Shown: positions 17,889-25,780 of the stretch, in pieces
Numbering within the stretch: the first letter of the stretch is position 1
How the letters are laid out: the number at the start of each line of letters is the position of its first letter
Origin: Actibacterium pelagium
GTDB lineage: Bacteria; Pseudomonadota; Alphaproteobacteria; Rhodobacterales; Rhodobacteraceae
Assembly (NCBI RefSeq): GCF_002285415.1
Contig: NZ_NSBU01000006.1
Location: 124,001-188,000, forward strand
DNA: 64,000 nt
Direction of reading: 5' to 3'
Made by a program: the position numbers and the translations under genes
Notes under the pieces: generated by a model
Databases searched by the model: none
Seen by the model: the letters and a program-made list of their open reading frames with translations, nothing else
What the model was told of the DNA's origin: nothing

Positions 17889-18316
17889 AAGCTGTCTCCT
17901 TCGCGGCGGCCGCTGAAAACGAAAAGCTTCATGAGTGCGTATTCTATGCCTGACACAGTCACGAGGCAGAGCCCCCATGCGACGCGGTGCTGAAGGTCAA
18001 AGACTTGCGTCAGCGAATAGTTCAGGATGACCCCGATCAGAAGTATCAAGACGCTGGCCGCTATTTCCCGCTGCAGAGAAGACAGATAGGACAGGCGCGC
18101 TTTTGGAAACGACAACGTCCGGTGCAGATGGTGCTGGCGGAATATTCCGATGGTAAATGCCATGCCCCAGCTCAGGGGCGCCCGAGGAGAGAACGGGTTC
18201 AGGAAATACACAATCTCATAGGTCACCCAAGAGAGTGCTGTGCCCATCACGGCGACAATCGCAATCCGGACCAGTTCAGGTTGATCGTGGACTGTATTTA
18301 CAAACCAACGCAGCAT
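17885..18316 (-). CDS. GtrA-family small membrane protein (lipid-linked substrate flippase-like)
   Basis: A 143-aa protein with four hydrophobic spans (about residues 12-34, 45-65, 84-106 and 113-135). Spans two and four end in the basic-aromatic pattern typical of GtrA-like proteins (HHLHRTLSFP and LMKLFVFSGRR). The family is thought to move lipid-linked sugars across the inner membrane. The ATG at 18316 follows GGGAGG; a longer upstream reading is not preferred. It is first in a three-gene overlapping operon with the GH3 and GNAT-like genes and has an FNR-type dyad 75 bases upstream. Moving the lipid product of this cluster is a plausible role. Confidence 0.75.
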   Translation of the reverse strand: MLRWFVNTVHDQPELVRIAIVAVMGTALSWVTYEIVYFLNPFSPRAPLSWGMAFTIGIFRQHHLHRTLSFPKARLSYLSSLQREIAASVLILLIGVILNYSLTQVFDLQHRVAWGLCLVTVSGIEYALMKLFVFSGRREGDSL

Positions 18317-18390
18317 TGGATGAACCTCCCGGCACTGCCAGTTCTCGGCCTCCTTATCCTGATTGGGCGCCAAGCACGGCCTTGGTGGCA

Positions 18391-18404
18391 ATGATCTTGA
18401 TCAA
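18391..18404. promoter_or_regulatory. FNR/Dnr-type dyad upstream of GtrA-GH3-GNAT operon
   Basis: ATGATCTTGATCAA matches TTGAT-N4-ATCAA in 9 of 10 positions, with the same first-base change as the site at 13160. Class II spacing would put the transcript start near 18356, giving a leader of about 40 bases before the GtrA-like ATG. Confidence 0.6.
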
Positions 18405-18472
18405 TCCAGTGACAGGGGTGAAGGACAGAGAGGCGCGTGATAGAGCGTAATCTTCAGTCTAAACCAGCCTGA

Positions 18473-19171
18473 TCACTTGGCCCCTTGGCATATCCACTGG
18501 ACGGCCTCGTCGACATCATCCGTAAGCTTCACGACTTTCAGGTCTTCTAAGTTGATCAGGCCTGCTTCGACCATTGTTTCAACCAGCATCTTTTGAATGG
18601 GCTGCCAAAACTCGGTTCCCATTGCGACCACTGGAAAGCGCGTCAGCTTTCGTGTCTGGATAAGAGTCGCGATTTCGAAAGCTTCGTCCAAAGTTCCAAA
18701 ACCACCGGGCAAGACTACAAAGGCAGAAGAGTATTTGATCAACATAAGTTTGCGGACAAAGAAGTGATCAAAGTCCATGAACTGGTCCAGATATTCATTG
18801 GGTTCCTGTTCGGTCTCCAACTCGATATTGCACCCTAAACTGGTTCCCCCAGCCTCTTTGGCACCGCGATTGGCGGCTTCCATCAATCCAGGCCCGCCGC
18901 CCGTCATGACCGCGAACCCGGCCTCTGCAAGTTTCGCGCCCAAAGCGCGGGCCATTTCATAATTCGGAGAACCCGGCGCAATTCGAGAAGAGCCGAAAAC
19001 GGTCACACATGGAGCCGTTACCTCGAACAATTTGAAGCCTCGCAGTATCTCAAGGAAGATGGCGACCGCACTTTCGACGTCTTCTTGTTTTTGCTGGCGG
19101 CCCGCAATGAAGGCAGCTTCTGTTCCCCGAATTAATTCGGATAAAGAGCTATTCTGTGGGTATCGCTGCAT
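18473..19171 (-). CDS. LOG-family (TIGR00730) Rossmann-fold protein
   Basis: A 232-aa LOG-family protein. Both family motifs are intact: GGGPGLMEAANRGA (nucleotide-binding loop) and PGGFGTLDE. Characterised members hydrolyse the ribosyl bond of nucleoside monophosphates (cytokinin-activating enzymes in plants, PpnN in E. coli, which acts on purine nucleotides and binds (p)ppGpp). The N-terminal 55 residues before the Rossmann fold are mostly helical and longer than in plant LOG. It lies 39 bases downstream of a small co-oriented gene, with GGGAGG before its ATG, so the two probably share the promoter opposite ppsA. The exact substrate is not known. Confidence 0.88.
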   Translation of the reverse strand: MQRYPQNSSLSELIRGTEAAFIAGRQQKQEDVESAVAIFLEILRGFKLFEVTAPCVTVFGSSRIAPGSPNYEMARALGAKLAEAGFAVMTGGGPGLMEAANRGAKEAGGTSLGCNIELETEQEPNEYLDQFMDFDHFFVRKLMLIKYSSAFVVLPGGFGTLDEAFEIATLIQTRKLTRFPVVAMGTEFWQPIQKMLVETMVEAGLINLEDLKVVKLTDDVDEAVQWICQGAK

Positions 19172-19210
19172 GTCTCCCTCCCTTCAGACAAAGTGCAGTG
19201 GGAGGGCTGG

Positions 19211-19561
19211 TTACCCCGCCTCGAACGAACAGGATTTGAGCCAGCAGGAGAGCAAAGCATGCGGAAGCGTCGGTCCGCGGGCGATCCCAAGGTATTCGTC
19301 GTTGTCGCGGATAGACGATTTCCTTAGCGAACACCGCCAATGCCCGTTCGGTTTAGAAGCATTGCCGCGAATGCTGATGTTCCAGCCGGGTTTTTCCGAG
19401 TGGATCAGGTCCAGAATTATGTCCGTGGACTCAAGGTCACTTTTTGCCAGTTTCTTGTGTGCAAGATGCTCAATCGTATCCAGAACACGTTCGGAAAGCG
19501 TGTCATCAATCACCAGTGCTGCTTCAAGTTCTTCGGCCAAAGCTGCAAGTTTCTTGTCCAT
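19211..19561 (-). CDS. Hypothetical 116-aa protein
   Basis: I do not recognise this protein. The ATG at 19561 follows a clear GGGAGG. The first half is charged and helical (KKLAALAEELEAAL and ERVLDTIEHLAHKK), and the second half has GHWRCSLRKS and a proline-containing LPHALLSCWLKSC tail resembling small domains in which a W-containing strand is followed by an amphipathic helix. It is first in a two-gene unit with the LOG-family gene and divergent from ppsA. Its promoter shares the FNR-type dyad at 19615-19628, so it may be a low-oxygen-induced small protein. Confidence 0.65.
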   Translation of the reverse strand: MDKKLAALAEELEAALVIDDTLSERVLDTIEHLAHKKLAKSDLESTDIILDLIHSEKPGWNISIRGNASKPNGHWRCSLRKSSIRDNDEYLGIARGPTLPHALLSCWLKSCSFEAG

Positions 19562-19614
19562 TGCAAACCTCCCTTTCAATGCGGACAGCATGTGATCCAA
19601 CAAGTTTGCTGTCT

Positions 19615-19628
19615 TTGAGCCGGATCAA
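19615..19628. promoter_or_regulatory. FNR/Dnr-type dyad between small-protein/LOG unit and ppsA
   Basis: TTGAGCCGGATCAA matches TTGAT-N4-ATCAA in 9 of 10 positions. It sits 53 bases upstream of the small-protein ATG and 65 bases upstream of the ppsA ATG. Class II geometry gives leaders of about 19 and 31 bases. Confidence 0.65.
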
Positions 19629-19693
19629 TGATCTTCGTGAAATCTTGGAGATAATCACACGGGTTAAATTCCAGTTTAGGAGGCTTCTGGATC

Positions 19694-22099
19694 ATGCCTG
19701 ATAAGCAAGACGTCATATTCTTCGAGAATTTGCGGCGCGAGGATGTCGCGTTGGTCGGCGGCAAGAATTCATCGCTTGGAGAGATGGTTCAGCAACTCGG
19801 TTCCGTTGGGATCAAGGTGCCGATTGGTTTCGCGACCACCTCGGGCGCGTTTCGTCGGTTCATTGACGAGAATAATCTGGAAGCGGTTATCAAGAGCACT
19901 CTCGCGGACTTCGACTCGGGGAAAATTGACCTGCATACAGCCGGTCAAAGCATCAGGGCTGCAATTGTTGGTGGCGACTGGCCTGACGAAATCGAGGCCG
20001 CGATCAAGGATGCCTACCGCGAGCTTTCCGAACGTGCTGGTCAGCAAAATCTTTCTGTTGCCGTCAGGTCCAGCGCGACCGCCGAAGACTTGCCTGACGC
20101 CAGTTTTGCGGGTCAGCAGGAAACCTTTCTGAATGTTGTTGGCGAAGACGACCTGCTGACGGCGTGCCGCAAGTGCTATGCGTCGCTGTTTACCGATCGG
20201 GCGATCACCTATCGAAACGTGAAGGGGTTCGACCACATGCAGGTCGCCCTTTCGGTTGGGGTGCAGCAGATGGTTCGTTCGGATATCGGCGGCTCTGGCG
20301 TGATGTTCTCGATCGATACAGAGTCAGGCTTTGACAAGGTCGTATTAATCAACGCGGCTTGGGGCTTAGGCGAAAACGTCGTTCAGGGGGCTGTGACGCC
20401 CGACGAGTTTCAGGTCTACAAACCCTTCTTGGACCGTAAGGGCGTGTGCCCGATCATCGAAAAACGGCTGGGCGCCAAAGAGATCAAGATGATCTATTCC
20501 GGGCAGGGCGACGACAAACCGGTCAGAAACGTCCCAACCTCGCGATCAGAGCGCAGCCAATACGTTTTGACCGACGACGAAGTGCTGGATCTCGCCCGTC
20601 AGGCTGCGACGATCGAGAAGCACTATGGTCTGGCAATGGATATGGAGTGGGCCAAGGATGGCAAAACCGGTGAGCTGTTCATCGTTCAGGCCCGTCCCGA
20701 AACGGTGAAGTCACGCCTTAGTACTGGCCTGCTTAAAAGCTACAAGGTCGGGGACCACGGGCCCGTTGTCGCCACGGGCCTTTCGGTCGGAGAGCAGATT
20801 TCGACAGGCCGGGTTTGCTTGATCGAGGACGTCGCGGACATCGACCGTTTCGTCGATGGATCGGTTCTGGTGACCTCGACAACGGACCCAGATTGGGTGC
20901 CAGTAATGAAACGGGCCTCTGCCATCGTGACAGATCACGGCGGCCGGACCAGTCACGCGGCGATCGTCAGCCGCGAACTTGGGGTGCCCGCGATAGTTGG
21001 CTGTGGTGATGCCACCCACGTCTTGCATGACCAACAAGAGGTGACGGTCTGCTGTGCCGAGGGCGACGAAGGCTTTGTCTATGACGGTATCGCAGAGTTC
21101 TCGGTGGAAGAGCTGGATCTGGATCATGTGCCCCAGACGCAAACCAAGGTCATGTTGAATCTTGCGAACCCCGCGACATCCTCTCGGTGGTGGCAGTTGC
21201 CGTCTGATGGGATCGGTCTGGCCCGAATGGAATTCGTGATTTCCAATACCATCCGGGTGCATCCATTGGCGCTGATACACTTCGATCAAATTCAGGACGA
21301 AAGCGTTCGGGAGGAGATCGAGACACTGACAAGGGGGTATTCCAGCAAGCCGGACTTCTTCGTTGATCGCCTTGCGACAGGACTGTCGCGTCTGGCAGCG
21401 GTGGCGCACCCGAACCCGATGATCCTGCGGATGAGTGATTTCAAAACAAACGAATACGCTGATCTGTTGGGCGGGCGTCAGTTTGAGCCACTTGAAGAGA
21501 ACCCGATGATCGGTTGGCGGGGCGCATCCCGGTACTATGACCCGGCTTATTCGGATGGTTTTCGACTAGAGTGCCGCGCAGTCAGAAAGCTGCGAGAGGA
21601 GCTGGGCTTTGACAATGTTCGTCTGATGATCCCGTTCTGTCGTACCCCGGAAGAGGCCGATCGAGTTCTGGAAGTCATGAAGGACGAAGGGCTGGAGCGC
21701 GGAAAGAACGGGCTGCAAATATACGTCATGTGCGAGGTGCCCTCGAACGTCATATTGGCGGAAGAATTTGCCAAACGGTTTGACGGCTTCTCGATTGGGT
21801 CCAACGACCTGACGCAGCTGACGCTTGGCATTGACCGCGATAGCGACAAGCTGGCCCCTATTTTCGACGAACGGCACGCGGCGGTCGTCTGGATGATCCA
21901 GACCGTGATCAAGACCGCGCATGAGTGCGGAAGAAAAGTCGGGCTATGTGGGCAGGCTCCGTCCAATTATCCAGAGTTTGCAAGGGTGCTGGTGGATGCC
22001 GGAATCGACACGGTTTCCGTAACTCCTGACAGCTTCCTGAAGGTCAAAGCTCAGGTTGCCGCGGCCGAGAAACAGCGCGATGGAAAGACGATCACCTAA
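19694..22099 (+). CDS. ppsA: Phosphoenolpyruvate synthase (pyruvate, water dikinase)
   Basis: An 801-aa PEP synthase that converts pyruvate, ATP and water to phosphoenolpyruvate, AMP and phosphate. The N-terminal nucleotide domain (LVGGKNSSLGEM, AVRSSATAEDLPDASFAGQQET) is followed by the swivelling phosphohistidine domain (TDHGGRTSHAAIVSRELG, catalytic His421) and the C-terminal barrel (SIGSNDLTQLTLGIDRD, CGQAPSNYP with Cys752). His421 and Cys752 correspond to the known catalytic residues of E. coli PpsA. AGGAGG lies at 19678-19683. It is divergent from the LOG unit, shares its FNR-type dyad, and is followed by phosphate transporters. Confidence 0.95.
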   Translation: MPDKQDVIFFENLRREDVALVGGKNSSLGEMVQQLGSVGIKVPIGFATTSGAFRRFIDENNLEAVIKSTLADFDSGKIDLHTAGQSIRAAIVGGDWPDEIEAAIKDAYRELSERAGQQNLSVAVRSSATAEDLPDASFAGQQETFLNVVGEDDLLTACRKCYASLFTDRAITYRNVKGFDHMQVALSVGVQQMVRSDIGGSGVMFSIDTESGFDKVVLINAAWGLGENVVQGAVTPDEFQVYKPFLDRKGVCPIIEKRLGAKEIKMIYSGQGDDKPVRNVPTSRSERSQYVLTDDEVLDLARQAATIEKHYGLAMDMEWAKDGKTGELFIVQARPETVKSRLSTGLLKSYKVGDHGPVVATGLSVGEQISTGRVCLIEDVADIDRFVDGSVLVTSTTDPDWVPVMKRASAIVTDHGGRTSHAAIVSRELGVPAIVGCGDATHVLHDQQEVTVCCAEGDEGFVYDGIAEFSVEELDLDHVPQTQTKVMLNLANPATSSRWWQLPSDGIGLARMEFVISNTIRVHPLALIHFDQIQDESVREEIETLTRGYSSKPDFFVDRLATGLSRLAAVAHPNPMILRMSDFKTNEYADLLGGRQFEPLEENPMIGWRGASRYYDPAYSDGFRLECRAVRKLREELGFDNVRLMIPFCRTPEEADRVLEVMKDEGLERGKNGLQIYVMCEVPSNVILAEEFAKRFDGFSIGSNDLTQLTLGIDRDSDKLAPIFDERHAAVVWMIQTVIKTAHECGRKVGLCGQAPSNYPEFARVLVDAGIDTVSVTPDSFLKVKAQVAAAEKQRDGKTIT

Positions 22100-22192
22100 G
22101 GTAAGGCAAAAAATTTCTTGCAAGATGCCTGCATTGTTTGCGTTGTGGTGTCGCGCTTCAACGCGTTTGGGACAGCGCCGTTACAGCCGCCC

Positions 22193-22206
22193 TTGATTCA
22201 AATCAT
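22193..22206. promoter_or_regulatory. FNR/Dnr-type dyad upstream of phosphate transporters
   Basis: TTGATTCAAATCAT matches TTGAT-N4-ATCAA in 9 of 10 positions and shares the inner 12 bases TGATTCAAATCA with the site at 13160-13173. Class II geometry would start transcription near 22241, 20 bases before ATG 22261 or 38 before ATG 22279. Confidence 0.65.
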
Positions 22207-22260
22207 GGCGGTTGGGAGGGAAGGCAACAGGATAGGGTCGCTGCGGTTTTGAGGCCGTAG

Positions 22261-23844
22261 ATGTTTGGGGGTCGAAATATGCTTCACACAGATCGTGTTG
22301 AATCTGCGGTTAAGGTAAATCGAGCAGAATTGTTCCGGTTTGGAACGGCTTTGATTTTCATTGTCGCGATCATGCTTTTTACCATCGTTCGAACCGATGG
22401 GGGAACGGATGGGGTTCTTCTGGTCGTCGCCGCAATGATTGGCGGCTACATGGCGATGAACATCGGTGCGAATGATGTGGCCAACAATGTTGGTCCGGCG
22501 GTTGGCAGTCAGGCGATTACACTGACCGGGGCCATCGTCATCGCCGCCTTCTTCGAGGCCGGTGGTGCATTGATTGCTGGCGGTGATGTGGTTGGCACCA
22601 TCAAGAAAGGGATCATCGACCCGGATCTGATCGCCGATCGCGATACGTTCATCTGGCTTATGACGGCCGCTCTTTTGGCAGCAGCGGTCTGGCTGAACGT
22701 GGCAACCGCTGTCGGAGCGCCCGTTTCGACCACGCACTCTATTGTCGGTGGCGTTCTGGGGGCCGGCATTGCGGCCAGTGGCTGGGGTATCGCCGATTGG
22801 AATCAGGTCGGTCTGATCGCCGCAAGCTGGGTCATTTCGCCGGTTCTTGGCGGTTTGATCGCCGCAGGATTCCTGTATTTGATCAAACATTCCATCACGT
22901 ACAAGAAAGATGTGCTGACCGCCGCGAATAGGATGGTTCCCTTGCTCGTGGCGATCATGGCCATGTCCTTCGGTACATATCTGATGCTGAAGGGGGTTAA
23001 GAAGCTCATTAAAGTTGGGTTCCCGACCGCGCTTCTTATTGGGTTTGCCGTGGCCGTACTGGCCTACATGATCATGCGCCCCTATGTGGCCCGGATGACC
23101 AAGGCGATGGAAAATCACAAATCCAGCGTCAATGATCTGTTCACGATCCCGCTCATATTCGCCGCTGCTCTTCTTAGCTTTGCTCATGGTGCCAATGACG
23201 TTGCCAACGCTGTTGGGCCACTTGCCGGTATCAACGAAGCCATCACCGCAGGTGGCGTAGCGGCCAAGGCTTCGATCCCGCTTTGGGTCATGGCAGTTGG
23301 TGCTATCGGCATTTCCTTGGGGCTGGCGCTTTATGGTCCTAAACTGATCCGAACAGTGGGTTCTGAGATCACCGAGCTCGACAAGACGCGCGCCTTTTGT
23401 ATCGCGCTTGCCGCTGCCATTACCGTGATCGTCGCCTCTCAGCTTGGCTTGCCGGTCAGTTCTACCCACATCGCTGTTGGAGGGGTGTTTGGTGTTGGGT
23501 TCCTGCGGGAGTTCATCAAATCCAGCTACGCGCAAACACTTCAGGAAATTCGCGACCACCACACTGAAAACAACCCCGAAGAAGTGGATGCTTTCCTAGA
23601 GAAGTTCGAAGCCGCGGATGTGGAAACAAAAGGTTATATGCTGCGCGAACTGAAAGCTCAGACCTCAGGCCAACGGATTCTTGCCAAGCGTGAACGCCGG
23701 GGTCTAAGACGCGTCCATCGCGTTGAACTGGTCAAACGCAACCTCTTGCTACGCATCGCGGCAGCTTGGGTCATCACAGTTCCGATTGCTGGCAGCCTTG
23801 CGGCGATGTTCTTCTACATGATCCGCGGCATCATGCTGCCCTAA
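22261..23844 (+). CDS. PiT-family inorganic phosphate transporter
   Basis: A 527-aa (or 521-aa) PiT-family permease, normally a proton- or sodium-coupled low-affinity phosphate carrier of the inner membrane. The duplicated family signature is present: GANDVANNVGPAVGSQAIT in the first half and HGANDVANAVGPLAGI in the second, with about ten hydrophobic spans and a charged loop after the GVGFLREF segment. Two starts are possible: ATG 22261 with GAGG, and ATG 22279 with GGGGG, both suitably spaced. It is followed 13 bases later by a Na/Pi-cotransporter gene, so the two form an operon. No PhoU-like protein is separate, but the next protein carries such a domain. Confidence 0.92.
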   Translation: MFGGRNMLHTDRVESAVKVNRAELFRFGTALIFIVAIMLFTIVRTDGGTDGVLLVVAAMIGGYMAMNIGANDVANNVGPAVGSQAITLTGAIVIAAFFEAGGALIAGGDVVGTIKKGIIDPDLIADRDTFIWLMTAALLAAAVWLNVATAVGAPVSTTHSIVGGVLGAGIAASGWGIADWNQVGLIAASWVISPVLGGLIAAGFLYLIKHSITYKKDVLTAANRMVPLLVAIMAMSFGTYLMLKGVKKLIKVGFPTALLIGFAVAVLAYMIMRPYVARMTKAMENHKSSVNDLFTIPLIFAAALLSFAHGANDVANAVGPLAGINEAITAGGVAAKASIPLWVMAVGAIGISLGLALYGPKLIRTVGSEITELDKTRAFCIALAAAITVIVASQLGLPVSSTHIAVGGVFGVGFLREFIKSSYAQTLQEIRDHHTENNPEEVDAFLEKFEAADVETKGYMLRELKAQTSGQRILAKRERRGLRRVHRVELVKRNLLLRIAAAWVITVPIAGSLAAMFFYMIRGIMLP

Positions 23845-23857
23845 CCCGTCTGAAAAG

Positions 23858-25522
23858 ATGATCACAGAGCTGAACCATCTGGAGTTATCAACCGGGCTCA
23901 TTGGTGGGCTTGCGCTGTTTCTCTTTGGGATGGACATCATGACGCGCGCGCTGAAACAAGTGGCGGGCGCGTCGATGAAGTCGATCTTGGCGCGCATGAC
24001 GGGCAACCGGTTTCTGGGAATGTCCGCAGGCGCAATTGTTACGGCGATCATCCAGTCGTCATCAATCACGACGGTCCTTCTGGTGGGGTTCGTGTCGGCT
24101 GGCCTGATGACAAGCGCACAAAGCGTGGCCGTGATCCTGGGCGCGAATATCGGCACGACCATCACGGCCCAGATTCTGGCCTTCAAGGTGACCGCCTTGG
24201 CGTTGCCCGTGCTATCAGTCGGGTTCTTTGTTTCTTTCGTTGCAAAGAACAAGGTGACGCGCGAGTACGGTCGCATCCTGCTTGGGGTGGGCATGGTGTT
24301 CTTCGGGATGGCAATCATGTCAGACGCGATGAAGCCGCTGCGTGACTTTCAACCCTTCCTGAACTTCATGCTGTCCTTGGAAAGCGTGTTTCTGGCCGCT
24401 CTGGTCGGGGCGGGGTTCACCGCCTTGGTCCAGTCTTCTTCGGCAACCACCGGCATTCTTATCGTCATGGCTGGGCAAGGTCTGATCGGGTTAGAGCCTG
24501 CGGTGGCGCTGGCTTTAGGTGCGAATATCGGGACATGCGTGACCGCGTTACTGGCGGCGATCGGAAAACGGAGAGAGGCCGTTCGTGTGGCCTTGGTACA
24601 CACGATCTTCAACGTTGCAGGCGTCCTGATCTGGATCGGGTTTGTTGAAGAACTGGCCGGGTTCGCCCGACATATTTCGATTGGAGCAGAGGCCGGGGAG
24701 GTGAGCTTGCCGCGCCAGATCGCGAATGTTCACACCTTCTTCAACATTGTGAACGCGTTCCTGTTCATTGGCTTCACGAAACAGATCAACAGGTTCGTCG
24801 AATGGCTGGTGCCCGAGAGGCTGGAGAAGCCTGAACCCGGCTTCGCCCCGAAACACCTTGATCCAAAATTTCTGGATGTCCCCGCGATCGCCATCGATGC
24901 CGTGCGTCTGGAGATTCTGCATCTTGGCCAGTTGCTGCGAAACTTGCTTTCAACGGCGATCCCCACCGTCACAACAGGAAGCCCTTTGGAAATTGACGAA
25001 CTCAGAGTGTTGGACAGGCCTGTCGACCTACTGCACCGGGAGATCGTTGGTTACATGCGCCAGATAAGTTTGCGGAGCTTGCCGGCAGAGGAATCCGATC
25101 TTCTGATCGGGCTGGTGAAGATCGCTAATGACATGGAACACATCGGCGACCTTGTAGCGACCGGCATGGTGACGTCAGCACGCAAGCGACTGGATGAAGA
25201 GGTTGTGATAAGCCCAACCACCGCGGGGGTCATTGCAGGCCTTCACCGAGAGGTCGTCGAAAGCCTCGACGGTGTGCTCCTCTCGCTTGAAACTCAAGAC
25301 CCCGAGGTTGCCGCCGACGTTAGAAAGATGAAGGCCGATTTCTCGGAGTTGGTGGAAGGCATCGCGAGCCACGAAATAGAACGGCTTCGCGCAGACGAAC
25401 CGAAACGCTTGCACACCTACACGCGTGAGATCGAGTTGACGGAAACGCTGGATGACATCTTCAAGATCATTCGCCGTATCGCCAGAACCGAGATGGCTAT
25501 TCTGCAAAAGCCCGGCAGCTGA
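23858..25522 (+). CDS. Na+/phosphate cotransporter with C-terminal PhoU-like domain
   Basis: A 554-aa protein of the NptA/YjbB (PF02690) family. Two inverted hydrophobic repeats carry the signature IIQSSSITT (about residue 67) and LVQSSSATT (about 190), each followed by LGANIGTTITA or LGANIGTCVTA. From about residue 335 the protein is soluble and helical with PhoU-like bundles (LVKIANDMEHIGDLVATG). Members import or export phosphate with sodium; E. coli YjbB promotes export. It follows the PiT gene by 13 bases and likely shares its promoter. Direction of transport here is unknown. Confidence 0.9.
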   Translation: MITELNHLELSTGLIGGLALFLFGMDIMTRALKQVAGASMKSILARMTGNRFLGMSAGAIVTAIIQSSSITTVLLVGFVSAGLMTSAQSVAVILGANIGTTITAQILAFKVTALALPVLSVGFFVSFVAKNKVTREYGRILLGVGMVFFGMAIMSDAMKPLRDFQPFLNFMLSLESVFLAALVGAGFTALVQSSSATTGILIVMAGQGLIGLEPAVALALGANIGTCVTALLAAIGKRREAVRVALVHTIFNVAGVLIWIGFVEELAGFARHISIGAEAGEVSLPRQIANVHTFFNIVNAFLFIGFTKQINRFVEWLVPERLEKPEPGFAPKHLDPKFLDVPAIAIDAVRLEILHLGQLLRNLLSTAIPTVTTGSPLEIDELRVLDRPVDLLHREIVGYMRQISLRSLPAEESDLLIGLVKIANDMEHIGDLVATGMVTSARKRLDEEVVISPTTAGVIAGLHREVVESLDGVLLSLETQDPEVAADVRKMKADFSELVEGIASHEIERLRADEPKRLHTYTREIELTETLDDIFKIIRRIARTEMAILQKPGS

Positions 25523-25780
25523 CGTGGGAGACGCGGTGCTGATGATCGGCTAAAGGCAGGTCGCGAGTATCCTTCGTGCCAAAAGAAATAGACGCCGTGG
25601 CTTTGATTCTGGACGAAGGACTTTTCCTAAACCTCAGGTTTTGCCGCCTCTGATCTAGCGTGATTGGATCGCGCTAATGTAGTTGTCGAGTTTTTTCTAT
25701 TTCACGGCGCAAATGTTCTGAATTTTTGAAGGCTAACTCTGTAGGATACGGATCATCCTTTCAGTTGGTCGGACCCTCCA

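Noticed and set aside
22198-23562. Long open frame (454 codons) on the minus strand across the PiT gene
   Set aside because: Its translation is low-complexity (many Gly, Asn, His, Asp) and mirrors the codon pattern of the clear PiT gene on the plus strand; no family likeness.
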